From Bordetella parapertussis (lineage in GTDB: Bacteria; Pseudomonadota; Gammaproteobacteria; Burkholderiales; Burkholderiaceae_C): a DNA stretch of 39,186 nt. Of this stretch, positions 25,003 through 33,052 are shown in pieces (within the stretch, counting starts at the first letter, position 1; the number at the start of each line of letters is the position of its first letter). The position numbers were made by a program, and so were the translations under genes. Location: positions 1 through 39,186 of the forward strand of contig CAMCES010000013.1 of assembly GCA_945873925.1 (NCBI GenBank), in the 5' to 3' direction. The notes beneath the pieces were generated by a model. It was not told the DNA's origin, ran no database searches, and worked only from the letters and a program-made list of their open reading frames with translations.

Positions 25003-25803
25003 ATGTACCACGACAAATTCATCTCTATGGCTTTCATGAGATCGTTGGTTTCAGTGCTTTTTTGTCTGTCTTCCATGCCAGCCAAGTCAGCGGACATTGC
25101 AACCACCACAGGAAACAGTGTGGGCCTTTCGCTATCTGATTACAACTATGAAGAGCCCGGCTATATGAATCTCAAAGCCGCCACTGTTGGGATTGAATAC
25201 ACTGGGACTTACACTTTCGAAACTGAATGGCCAGAGCGGGGTATGCCTTGGTTCATTCACGGCGAACTGCGCTATGCCAACGGAGCTGCTGACTATCGGA
25301 GTCCGATCAGCGGCTCTATCAATGACACCATCAACAGGTATACAGAGGGACGCTTGCTGCTAGGCAAGGACTTTGCCTTTTCTAACTTTGTGTTGGCTCC
25401 ATATGTTGGTGTAGGTCTTCGCCATTTGCACAACGACTTGCGTCGCCATCCAAGAGGCTACAGACGGGACACGAGTTACGTCAGCATCCCGGTGGGTGTG
25501 ACCCATAAAACCAAAATGCCTGATTTGTATCTGCTTTCATCCACAGTCGAGTACATCCATTTGTTGCAAGGTTTGCACAAAGCCAGAATGTCAGATTTCA
25601 ATGCCACTGTTGGAGATCTCAGCATGAAGCAGAAAACTGGACATGGTTTCAGGCTGTCCACAATGGCGCGTTTTGGCAACATATCCTTCGGTCCAAGCCT
25701 TTCATACTGGAAAGTTGCTGACTCAAATATTGATAAAGGTTATGTTGAACCCATGAACAAAACCCACGAAATAGGCATAAAAGCTTACTATCATTTCAAC
25801 TGA
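25003..25803 (+). CDS. Predicted outer-membrane beta-barrel protein, family not recognised
   Basis: A 266-residue protein with a signal peptide (about residues 1-29, ending near SMPAKSA). The mature part alternates short beta-strands with aromatic and glycine residues (NSVGLSLSDYNYEEPGYMNLKAATVGIEYTGTYTFET, WFIHGELRYANGAADY, FVLAPYVGVGLRHLH, ISFGPSLSYWKVADS). It ends in IGIKAYYHFN. Alternating strands and a terminal strand rich in aromatics suggest an 8-10-stranded porin-like or surface barrel. The GAGGGG ribosome site 7 nt before ATG 25003 decides the start over the ATG at 25027. It lies between the Wza-like gene and the gfc-like block, so a role in polysaccharide surface display is possible but not shown. 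Confidence 0.6.
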   Translation: MYHDKFISMAFMRSLVSVLFCLSSMPAKSADIATTTGNSVGLSLSDYNYEEPGYMNLKAATVGIEYTGTYTFETEWPERGMPWFIHGELRYANGAADYRSPISGSINDTINRYTEGRLLLGKDFAFSNFVLAPYVGVGLRHLHNDLRRHPRGYRRDTSYVSIPVGVTHKTKMPDLYLLSSTVEYIHLLQGLHKARMSDFNATVGDLSMKQKTGHGFRLSTMARFGNISFGPSLSYWKVADSNIDKGYVEPMNKTHEIGIKAYYHFN

Positions 25804-25866
25804 GTTGCTGGTTTCAGAAAACTGAAGGTATCTTTAACTTTGTTTGTTGTATTTTGCATTCTTTGC

Positions 25867-25894
25867 TTGCAATTTCAGGAAACATCATTAAAAT
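25867..25894 (+). promoter_or_regulatory. Candidate sigma-70 promoter for the GfcA-like gene
   Basis: TTGCAA (25867-25872) and TAAAAT (25889-25894) are separated by 16 bp in an AT-rich gap. They would start transcription about 25 nt before the GfcA-like ATG. An AGGG ribosome site lies 9 nt before that ATG. The pair is a fair but not perfect match to the consensus. Confidence 0.45.
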
Positions 25895-25927
25895 TGAGGA
25901 TTAAGTCAACCAACAGGGTAATTAGCC

Positions 25928-26746
25928 ATGAAATTAAATAAGCTTTCAATTGTTGTTTCCGCGCTTTTGCTTGCGTCTGCCCATTTGCATGCCAATGAGG
26001 GTGCTGGTGCCAACGCCGCAACTGGTTCAGCCATCGGTGGCGTCTCAACAGGCGTTGTGGTAGCAACCGTTGCCGGCGTTGTTGTTGTTGCCGCTTTGAC
26101 AAGCGGCGACAGCGGAACCGCAACCGTTGCCGCGACACCTTCCGCTACATCTTCCGCAGCAGCCACTTCTGCTGCTGCCGGAGCTGCAGAAGCCTCCAAA
26201 GCCAATACAGCCCAAGATGCTGCGTTGGCCGTCGCTACAGAACTGAAACTTACTGGTGCTGGCAAAACCGCCTACGATGCCGCTGTAGCTGCTATTGCAG
26301 CCTCTAAGGCCTCGGCAGCACAAGCTGCAGCTGCAGCATCTGATTTGAATGCAGCAAGTAAAGTTAGCGTTGTGGGCGTGGTGAATGCTGGCCGCACCAT
26401 TTGTGCAGCTGCCACCACCTGTACCAAAGCTGAGCTGGCCAACCTCGCGTACAAGGCAGCCTACACAGCTAAAGTAGCCGCTGAAAATGCACTTTATGCC
26501 AATAAACTTATGACAGATTTGAGAGCTTTTATGGTTGCAGCTGGCGCAACAACAAGTCAATTAGCTACATTTGAAGCCCAGCTTGCCGCTGCACAAACTG
26601 CCGCTTTGGCTTCCCAAACTGCTGCAAATGGTGCCATCAAGAGCTATGGAGAGACTTTGACTGCCTTAGGTATCACTGGCACCACCATTGCTGCTTCAAC
26701 CGGCACCACTGGCACAGTAGGCACCACTGGCTCTATCAAGCTCTAA
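25928..26746 (+). CDS. Alanine-rich GfcA/YjbE-like exported protein, enlarged
   Basis: A 272-residue protein. A signal peptide (residues 1-22, cleavage LHA/NEG) is followed by a glycine/valine membrane-like segment (SAIGGVSTGVVVATVAGVVVVAAL, about 34-57) and a Ser/Thr/Gly run. That start resembles GfcA/YjbE, which in E. coli is only about 80 residues. The rest is a long alanine-rich, probably helical region (about residues 75-245) with two cysteines close together (ICAAATTC). The tail is TGTTGTVGTTGS. Assignment to GfcA rests on the N-terminal pattern and on its position just before gfcB- and gfcCD-like genes. Its function is unknown. A strong terminator follows, so it is probably transcribed at a higher level than the genes downstream. 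Confidence 0.6.
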   Translation: MKLNKLSIVVSALLLASAHLHANEGAGANAATGSAIGGVSTGVVVATVAGVVVVAALTSGDSGTATVAATPSATSSAAATSAAAGAAEASKANTAQDAALAVATELKLTGAGKTAYDAAVAAIAASKASAAQAAAAASDLNAASKVSVVGVVNAGRTICAAATTCTKAELANLAYKAAYTAKVAAENALYANKLMTDLRAFMVAAGATTSQLATFEAQLAAAQTAALASQTAANGAIKSYGETLTALGITGTTIAASTGTTGTVGTTGSIKL

Positions 26747-26780
26747 GCAGCTGAAAATCCTTTTTTTATTTGTCAGTAAA

Positions 26781-26809
26781 AAACCGGGGCATCTGCCCCG
26801 GTTTTTTTT
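26781..26809 (+). terminator. Intrinsic terminator after the GfcA-like gene
   Basis: AAACCGGGGC (26781-26790) pairs with GCCCCGGTTT (26795-26804) across a 4-nt ATCT loop, and the T run continues to 26809. It begins 34 nt after the GfcA-like stop and ends 16 nt before the GfcB-like start. Expression of the following genes must come from read-through or from a promoter overlapping the hairpin. Confidence 0.9.
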
Positions 26810-26825
26810 GAACTGTTGGATCGCT

Positions 26826-27479
26826 GTGCTCTTCATCCCCGTGCGTATATTTTTTTTCTTTTTGCTTGGTTTTGCCTTGACCGCGTGCGGACACACGCCA
26901 GTCACATTGACCCTTTCTGATGCTTTGGGCATGGGCAAGCAAGTAGACGCCACCCCTCTCAATCCCAAGCTTCGGTATCTGCGCCTGACTGTCAAAGGCA
27001 GAGTCATTTTGTTGGTGCTGGGATACAAAGAGCCCCATTCCTTGGGTCCCATCGAGACTTGGTACAGCGCTGAAGGAGAAGTGCTTCGCATGCAAAACGG
27101 TCGCATCTTGTCCACCACGGGACTGGAAGTTGACTGGCGCGCGGTTCGTCAAAACGAACAACCGTCATGGGCGCATTTGCTTGAGCACAACAGCCTTCAA
27201 TTCAAACGAGAAATCGATGAAATGCCAGGTTATCGTTTTGGTATTGAACAAAAGCTGTCGCTATATAAAATCACCACGCCAAACAATGCCTTGTTGAAAG
27301 GTTTGCCACCCTCTGATTTACGCTGGTTTGAAGAAAAAGTACTTGATCAAAACCATGGTCTGCCCTCAGCTCGGTATGGACTGCAAATCAAAGATGGTCT
27401 ACCCACAGTGGTGTATGCCGACCAATGTCTGTCCAAAGATTTTTGTTTCACATGGCAAATTTGGCCCCTCACCCCATGA
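26826..27479 (+). CDS. gfcB: GfcB/YjbF-family outer-membrane lipoprotein
   Basis: A 217-residue lipoprotein. The hydrophobic start ends in the lipobox FALTAC (acylated Cys21). The mature part has the YjbF pattern: LNPKLRYLRLTVKGRVILLVLGY, WYSAEGEVLRMQNGRILSTTGLEVDW, and a late DQNHGLPSARYGL. Members serve group-4 capsule or exopolysaccharide secretion. The start is uncertain: GTG at 26826 has a TGGA site about 5 nt upstream and is chosen here; GTG at 26841 and TTG at 26808 are alternatives, the latter overlapping the terminator U-tract. Its stop overlaps the next gene's ATG by 4 nt. Confidence 0.82.
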   Translation: MLFIPVRIFFFFLLGFALTACGHTPVTLTLSDALGMGKQVDATPLNPKLRYLRLTVKGRVILLVLGYKEPHSLGPIETWYSAEGEVLRMQNGRILSTTGLEVDWRAVRQNEQPSWAHLLEHNSLQFKREIDEMPGYRFGIEQKLSLYKITTPNNALLKGLPPSDLRWFEEKVLDQNHGLPSARYGLQIKDGLPTVVYADQCLSKDFCFTWQIWPLTP

Positions 27480-30337
27480 CTTGGAAACTGATTGCCATTT
27501 GTTCTGGCGCGCTCGCATGCCTTCCTTTGGGTATTCAAGCGCAGACCAATACGTCCCCCGCTGGCCCTTTGATGGCGCAACCTGTCAATGGAGAGCGTCT
27601 CAGTGATTGGCTTTTGCGTCAGACACCCCATGCGCTGCATTACGCGCCGGCTACCGTCTGGATGGTTCCTCAGGAATTAAAGCCGCAGAGCTTGGTCAAA
27701 CAGTCCTTGCTAGATGAAATAGCGCTGCTGAAAGACGCTAAGGTTTCCATCAGCGCCAGTTTCATCAACGCCGTTGAATCCTTGCCTGTCACCGGTCGTG
27801 TCAAGCTTGATCAAGCGGACCCACGCTGGCTTCAAGCGCATCCCAAGAAAGATCCGATTTTGGCTGCGAATCATGCAGTGACTGTGCCCCTTCGCCCTTC
27901 AACGGTGAGTGTCATCTACCCCAATGGCACTCGTTGCACTTTGTCTCATCAAAGTGGCGCACAAACCAAAGACTATTTGAGTGCGTGTGATTTTAAAAAC
28001 TGGCATTTGATTGATCAGGCGTGGGTGATTCAAGCTGATGGCGATGTGCAGCGTTTTGCAGTGTCGTCTTGGAACGAAACCGCCCAATCTGAACCTGCGC
28101 CGGGCGCATTGATATGGGCGCCCTACAGAGACAGTGGTTGGTCAGAGGCTGCAACGCATTTGCTGACGCGCTTTCTATCCACACAAATTTACGATCAGAC
28201 TCTTTCTGCTTTTGAAACTGCAACGCCCGATCGCGGCATTCAAGTGACGCCTAGTTTGCCAGCCCGCGACCCCATGTTGAGTGCCAACAATTGGGGCGTG
28301 ATTGGCTTGCTTGAGACCCCCAGCGCGCGCATGGCGGAGCCTGGAGAAGCGCGCTTCAATTACAACCGAATTTATCCCTACGATCGCAGCAATGTTTTTT
28401 TGCAGCCTTTTGAATGGCTAGAAGCTGGCTTTCGCTACACCAACATCCTCAACCGACTGTATGGTCCTGCCGAGCTCTCTGGCGACCAGTCATATAAAGA
28501 TAAAAGCATCGACCTCAAAGTCCGACTCTGGCCAGAGAGCACTTACCTGCCCCAGCTTGCCGTCGGATTTGTGGACTTAGGCGGCACAGGTCTGTTTTCC
28601 AGCGAATACCTGGTCGCAGGCAAGCGACATGGCGATTTTGACTTCAGCGCCGGTATGGCATGGGGTTATTTGGGATCGAGTGGCAACATCACCAATCCCC
28701 TGACCAAGTTGAGTCCAAAATTCAACACGCGTGGTGCCTATGTCTCTACTGGTGGTACACCCAATACTGCCGCCTATTTCCGAGGCCCAGCGGCTCTCTT
28801 CGGTGGGCTGCAATACCACACGCCTTGGGATAAATGGGTTGTCAAATTGGAGTACGACGGTAACGACTATCAACATGAACCGCAGGCAAACAACCGGGTT
28901 CAGCAAACACCTTTCAATTTGGGGATGACTTACCAGCTGTACCCCAGTGCCCAGCTTTCACTGGGTTTCCAGCGCGGCAATGCGGTGACATTTGGCTTGA
29001 CGCTGCACACCTCGGTTGCGCAAATGGCGGCACCTAAAGTATCGGACCCGCCTGCCCCCAAATTCAACGCCCAGCCGATGTATAAAAAATTGGATATACC
29101 GCTGGAGTGGACGACGACAGCCGCTGACGTCAGGGATATGAGTGGCTGGGGTGTTCAACGTATTTACCGCCAAAATAAAACCCTTCGTGTTCTTCTTGAA
29201 GGAACTTCCGGCGCGCATTGGAACGATCGCATTCAGAGAATCATTGCTGTGCTCAATCGAGATGCACCAACGGAGATTGATTCTTTTGAATTGAGCATTG
29301 TTGAGCAAGGTGTGGGTTTGAGCGAGCGCATCATCAACCGGCGTGAATGGGTCACGCAACAATCGCAGTTTTTGCCACCCTCGCAGAGAACTGATCCTTT
29401 GCTTGCACAGCCACCCCTTAAGTCGACAGATTCAACCTATGATTTGATTTGGCAGCAGACGCCCTCCATGTTTGGTTTTGCCGTGGTTCCCAGTTGGCAG
29501 CAAAACATCGGTGGCCCGGACGGGTTTCTGCTGTTTAGCGCGGGCGTGACTTTTCCGATGCAACTCAGACTCACAGAAAATCTGTCCATCTCTGGCTCCT
29601 TGAGTCTTCACCTGCTCGATAACTACGACAATTTCAAATACACAGGACCTAGTAATTTACCCCGCGTGCGAACCTACCTGCGTGAATACATGACGGCATC
29701 TGATGTCAACATTCCTAATCTACAAATCACCCACTTTGGTCAAGTCCATGAAGACCATTTTTACAGTCTTTATGCGGGCTATTTGGAAACCAGCTACGGC
29801 GGTTTAGGGGCTGAGTGGCTTTATCGCCCCTGGCACAGTCCCTTGGCATTTGGGATTGACGTCAACCGTGTACAGCAGCGAAATTTCGATCAGCTTTTTG
29901 GCTTCGATCGTGTTGCAGAACAAACCGGATACCGTGTAACTACTGGACATGCAACCGCTTATTGGGACACAGGTTGGCAATCGACGCATTTGCGTTTGAA
30001 TGTGGGTCGTTATCTGGCGGGTGATATTGGTGCCACGATTGACTTCAGCAAATATTTTGACAATGGTGTGTCTGTGGGGGCTTGGGTTACCAAAACCAAT
30101 GTGTCCGCTGAAAAATTTGGTGAAGGCAGTTTTGACAAGGGCATGTATCTTCGAATACCTTTTGACGTCATGACCACGACCCGCAGTGGAAGTGTGGCCA
30201 ATTTGGTCTACCAGCCCCTAACCAGGGACGGTGGTGCGCGCTTGAACCGCAGTTTCTCTTTGATCAGTGCCACCTCCGCCCGCAGTGAGCGAGATACGGC
30301 ATTTACTCCTGCCAAACCTTTTGGCCAAGGACGCTAG
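27476..30337 (+). CDS. GfcC (YjbG) - GfcD (YjbH) fusion, outer-membrane polysaccharide secretion protein
   Basis: A 953-residue protein. A signal peptide (residues 1-22, ending GIQAQ) leads into a GfcC/YjbG-like part (about 30-235) with ALLKDAKVSISASFINAVESL, LPVTGRVKLDQADPRWLQ and PGALIWAPYRDSG. From about residue 270 it has the YjbH start NNWGVIGLLETPSARMAEPGEARF, the block IYPYDRSNVFLQPFEWLEAGFRYTNI, many barrel strands, and the YjbH ending VYQPLTRDGGARLNRSF. E. coli encodes these as two proteins (gfcC about 248, gfcD about 698 residues); the sum matches this single frame. The ATG at 27476 overlaps the gfcB stop (ATGA). No frameshift is seen. The likely role is polymer export across the outer membrane. 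Confidence 0.85.
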   Translation: MTWKLIAICSGALACLPLGIQAQTNTSPAGPLMAQPVNGERLSDWLLRQTPHALHYAPATVWMVPQELKPQSLVKQSLLDEIALLKDAKVSISASFINAVESLPVTGRVKLDQADPRWLQAHPKKDPILAANHAVTVPLRPSTVSVIYPNGTRCTLSHQSGAQTKDYLSACDFKNWHLIDQAWVIQADGDVQRFAVSSWNETAQSEPAPGALIWAPYRDSGWSEAATHLLTRFLSTQIYDQTLSAFETATPDRGIQVTPSLPARDPMLSANNWGVIGLLETPSARMAEPGEARFNYNRIYPYDRSNVFLQPFEWLEAGFRYTNILNRLYGPAELSGDQSYKDKSIDLKVRLWPESTYLPQLAVGFVDLGGTGLFSSEYLVAGKRHGDFDFSAGMAWGYLGSSGNITNPLTKLSPKFNTRGAYVSTGGTPNTAAYFRGPAALFGGLQYHTPWDKWVVKLEYDGNDYQHEPQANNRVQQTPFNLGMTYQLYPSAQLSLGFQRGNAVTFGLTLHTSVAQMAAPKVSDPPAPKFNAQPMYKKLDIPLEWTTTAADVRDMSGWGVQRIYRQNKTLRVLLEGTSGAHWNDRIQRIIAVLNRDAPTEIDSFELSIVEQGVGLSERIINRREWVTQQSQFLPPSQRTDPLLAQPPLKSTDSTYDLIWQQTPSMFGFAVVPSWQQNIGGPDGFLLFSAGVTFPMQLRLTENLSISGSLSLHLLDNYDNFKYTGPSNLPRVRTYLREYMTASDVNIPNLQITHFGQVHEDHFYSLYAGYLETSYGGLGAEWLYRPWHSPLAFGIDVNRVQQRNFDQLFGFDRVAEQTGYRVTTGHATAYWDTGWQSTHLRLNVGRYLAGDIGATIDFSKYFDNGVSVGAWVTKTNVSAEKFGEGSFDKGMYLRIPFDVMTTTRSGSVANLVYQPLTRDGGARLNRSFSLISATSARSERDTAFTPAKPFGQGR

Positions 30338-30408
30338 GGCTGTGCGCCTTTTTTGACTGCACTCAAGTCTTGCAAAAGAATCACCCATACTCTTTTTGTT
30401 TTCCCTCA

Positions 30409-31620
30409 TCATAAAAAGAGCGCCTGCAGATCGCTCAAAAAATCGAAACCCCGGGCAGTGGGCCGGGCCTTGTGCAGCTCGCGCTCTAGCCAACCCTTGG
30501 CCTGCGCTTGATCCAGGGCTGGTTCGATGGTGGAGAGCGGCAAACCGGTTCGGTCGGTGTACCAAGACAAATCGAAACCGTCTTTCAAGCGAAGCGCATT
30601 GAGCATGAATTCAAAAGGCAATTCAGCCCGCGACACCTCATGGCTTTGCGCCACAGCCCCTTCCCCCAAGGCCTTGGCCATGTAGATCTGAGGCTCACGG
30701 TGCCGCACCATGCGCAACACCCGGTGGGCAAAACTCAGCTTGCTGTGCGCGCCCGCACCCAGCCCCAAATAGTCGCCAAACTGCCAGTAATTGGTGTTGT
30801 GCCAGCAGCGGTGACCGGCTTGCGCAAAGGCAGACACTTCGTAACGTTCGAGCCCTTGCAAGGCGGTCTGTGCGGTGATGGTGTCCAACATGTCATAGGC
30901 ATCATCGTCTTGGGGCAAGCCTATCGGTGTGTGCTTGGCAAACAAAGTGTTGGGCTCAATCGTCAAGTGGTAGATTGACAAGTGCGGTGGCTTGAAGGAC
31001 AAGGCTTGTGACAGATCTTGTGACAAGTCGGTCATGGTTTGCCCCGGCAATGCATACATCAAATCGATATTGAAAGTCTCAAAGGCTTGCGAAGCTTCCA
31101 ACACAGCTGCCTGAGCTTGTGCCGCATTGTGCACACGCCCCAAGGCTCCCAGGTGCGCGTCATTGAAGCTTTGCACACCCACCGATAGACGCGTCACTCC
31201 TGCGGCTCGAAAAGCATGAAAGCGTTCTTTTTCGAAAGTGCCTGGGTTGGCCTCTAAGGTGATTTCGCAATCAGGTAGCAACGGCAGCCGCGCCCTCAGG
31301 TCACTCACCAAGCGTGCAATGCCCTGGGCAGAAAACAAACTGGGTGTGCCTCCACCGATGAAAACGCTGTGCACCGGTCTGCCCCACACCAGCGGCAAAC
31401 TGGCCTCTAAATCAGCGCAGACCGCGTCCAAATAAGCGGCCTCTGGCAAAACAGCCGGGCTGGCAGATCCATTCGCCAAACCCCGCCACTCATGCGAATT
31501 GAAATCGCAGTAGGGACATTTTTTCAAGCACCATGGCAGGTGCACATAGACCGATAAGGCGGGCAAAGCAGGCAGGTTCAAGGTGCCTGGGCGCATCAGG
31601 TACGCAATGTCCAGGTTCAT
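30409..31620 (-). CDS. hemW: Heme chaperone HemW (radical SAM)
   Basis: A 403-residue radical SAM protein. The cluster motif HLPWCLKKCPYCDF supplies Cys31, Cys35 and Cys38 followed by Phe; HemN instead carries CxC at this position, so this is HemW rather than coproporphyrinogen dehydrogenase. Other family blocks are VFIGGGTPSLFSA, ITLEANPGTFEKE, RLSVGVQSFNDAHLGALGRVH and IDLMYALPGQT. HemW binds heme and delivers it to membrane proteins such as respiratory enzymes. The ATG at 31620 overlaps the rdgB stop (ATGA), forming an rph-rdgB-hemW operon. It is convergent with the gfcCD-like gene; the 71-bp gap between them has no convincing terminator. Confidence 0.93.
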   Translation of the reverse strand: MNLDIAYLMRPGTLNLPALPALSVYVHLPWCLKKCPYCDFNSHEWRGLANGSASPAVLPEAAYLDAVCADLEASLPLVWGRPVHSVFIGGGTPSLFSAQGIARLVSDLRARLPLLPDCEITLEANPGTFEKERFHAFRAAGVTRLSVGVQSFNDAHLGALGRVHNAAQAQAAVLEASQAFETFNIDLMYALPGQTMTDLSQDLSQALSFKPPHLSIYHLTIEPNTLFAKHTPIGLPQDDDAYDMLDTITAQTALQGLERYEVSAFAQAGHRCWHNTNYWQFGDYLGLGAGAHSKLSFAHRVLRMVRHREPQIYMAKALGEGAVAQSHEVSRAELPFEFMLNALRLKDGFDLSWYTDRTGLPLSTIEPALDQAQAKGWLERELHKARPTARGFDFLSDLQALFL

Positions 31621-32222
31621 GCCAACCAACGTTCTCTCATCAACTCACTCATCAAGCGCGATGCCTGCCCACGGTGGCTCAGGACATTTTTGGTGGCCTC
31701 GGGCATTTCTGCAAAGGTTTGCTGCATGGACGGGATGTACATCACCGGGTCAAATCCAAAGCCGTTGCTGCCCCGTGGCTCATGGGTGATCTCACCCACC
31801 ACCCGACCAACCGCGATCAATGGCTCAGGGTCGAGCGGATGCCTGACTGCCACCAAGGTGCTGACCAGGGCAGCGCGTCGGTTGGTCTCGTTTGCCATTT
31901 GCTCGAGCAAAGCCTTTCGGTTGTTGTCGTCACTTTTAAGGTATCCAAATTGGGTGCAATAAAAAGCAGTCTGCACGCCAGGCAAACCATTGAACGCGTC
32001 GACACACAAGCCAGCGTCATCGGCCAAGGCAGGCAAACCGCTGTGCAGGCTGGCATGTCGTGCTTTGGCCAAGGCGTTTTCCACAAAGGTGAAAAATGGC
32101 TCCTTTGCCTCGGAGATCTTGAGTTGAGATTGGGGCAACAAGCTCAGCGCCAAAGACGCAAACAAGGTTTGCAACTCGGCCAGTTTGCCAGGGTTATTTG
32201 AGGCCAGAACGATTCTTTTCAA
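31617..32222 (-). CDS. rdgB: XTP/dITP pyrophosphatase
   Basis: A 201-residue HAM1-family enzyme that hydrolyses non-canonical purine triphosphates (XTP, dITP) to keep them out of DNA. Motifs are SNNPGKLAEL near the start, ALADDAGLCVDAFNGLPGV with catalytic Asp69, RGSNGFGFDPVMYIP and KNVLSHRGQA. The start is TTG at 32222: the family N-terminus (KRIVLASNNPGK) begins exactly there, and a TGAGGA ribosome site formed partly by the rph stop lies just upstream. Length is normal. Confidence 0.95.
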   Translation of the reverse strand: MKRIVLASNNPGKLAELQTLFASLALSLLPQSQLKISEAKEPFFTFVENALAKARHASLHSGLPALADDAGLCVDAFNGLPGVQTAFYCTQFGYLKSDDNNRKALLEQMANETNRRAALVSTLVAVRHPLDPEPLIAVGRVVGEITHEPRGSNGFGFDPVMYIPSMQQTFAEMPEATKNVLSHRGQASRLMSELMRERWLA

Positions 32223-32231
32223 AGTCAGTCC

Positions 32232-32966
32232 TCAGGCGGCCAAAGCAGCCGTTTGCATGCCAATCAGCTCACGAATCCCTTTGTCAGCCAGCAACAGCAA
32301 TTGGTCCATCTCAGCGCGTGTGAATGCTGCGCCTTCGGCGGTGCCTTGCACTTCCACAAAGCCGCCTTGGCCAGTCATCACCACGTTCATATCGGTGTCA
32401 CAACTCGAATCTTCAACGTATTCCAGATCCAACAGCGGGACACCTTGCAACAAGCCCACCGAGATCGCAGCCACCTGTCCTGTGATCGGACTGGCTGTGA
32501 GCTTGCCGGATTTCAGCAAGCCATTGACCGCGTCTTGTGCCGCGACAAAAGCCCCTGTGATCGCTGCGGTGCGGGTGCCGCCATCGGCTTGCAACACATC
32601 GCAGTCCAAAGCGATGGTGCGCTCGCCGAGTTTTTTCAAATCAAACACCGCGCGCAATGAGCGTCCTATCAAACGCTGTATTTCTTGTGTTCGACCGCTT
32701 TGCTTGCCCTTGGCTGCTTCTCGGTCACTGCGGGTATGCGTGGCACGCGGCAGCATCCCGTATTCAGCCGTGACCCAGCCTTCGCCGCTGCCGCGCTTGT
32801 GTGGCGGTACTTTTTCCTCCACAGAGGCAGTGCACAACACCTGGGTGTTGCCAAACTCGATCAAGACCGAGCCCTCGGCATGGATCGTGAAGTGGCGGGT
32901 GATCCGAACCTGACGCAAAGCATCGTTGGCACGGGTTTGTCTGGATGGAATGGCGTGGGTGGTCAT
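32232..32966 (-). CDS. rph: Ribonuclease PH
   Basis: A 244-residue phosphorolytic 3'-exoribonuclease that trims tRNA precursors. Family blocks are VLIEFGNTQVLCTASVEEKVPPHKRG, EYGMLPRATHTRSDREAAKGKQSGRTQEIQRLIGRSLRAVFD, DCDVLQADGGTRTAAITGAFVA and DTDMNVVMTGQGGFVEVQGTAEG. The Arg and Asp residues of the phosphate and metal sites are present. No truncation of the kind found in E. coli K-12 is seen. It starts the rph-rdgB-hemW operon and is divergent from yicC across an 86-bp gap. Confidence 0.96.
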   Translation of the reverse strand: MTTHAIPSRQTRANDALRQVRITRHFTIHAEGSVLIEFGNTQVLCTASVEEKVPPHKRGSGEGWVTAEYGMLPRATHTRSDREAAKGKQSGRTQEIQRLIGRSLRAVFDLKKLGERTIALDCDVLQADGGTRTAAITGAFVAAQDAVNGLLKSGKLTASPITGQVAAISVGLLQGVPLLDLEYVEDSSCDTDMNVVMTGQGGFVEVQGTAEGAAFTRAEMDQLLLLADKGIRELIGMQTAALAA

Positions 32967-33020
32967 GTCTTGGCCTTGTTCAATTGCCGCGATTGTCGTT
33001 TAGCTTTGGGGCTGCATGCC

Positions 33021-33029
33021 TGAGATAAT
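33021..33029 (+). promoter_or_regulatory. Candidate extended -10 promoter for yicC-gmk
   Basis: TGAGATAAT matches the extended -10 form TGnTATAAT with one mismatch. It places the transcription start about 17 nt before the yicC ATG. There is no good -35 at 17 bp (TAGCTT), which fits an extended -10 promoter. It lies in the short divergent gap with rph. Confidence 0.4.
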
Positions 33030-33052
33030 GCGGTTTTTGATTTGAGAGTGCG

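Noticed and set aside
30338..30408. A terminator between the convergent gfcCD-like gene and hemW
   Set aside because: Only a weak A/T stem (AAAAGA with TCTTTT, 11-nt loop) was found; it is not stable enough to call.
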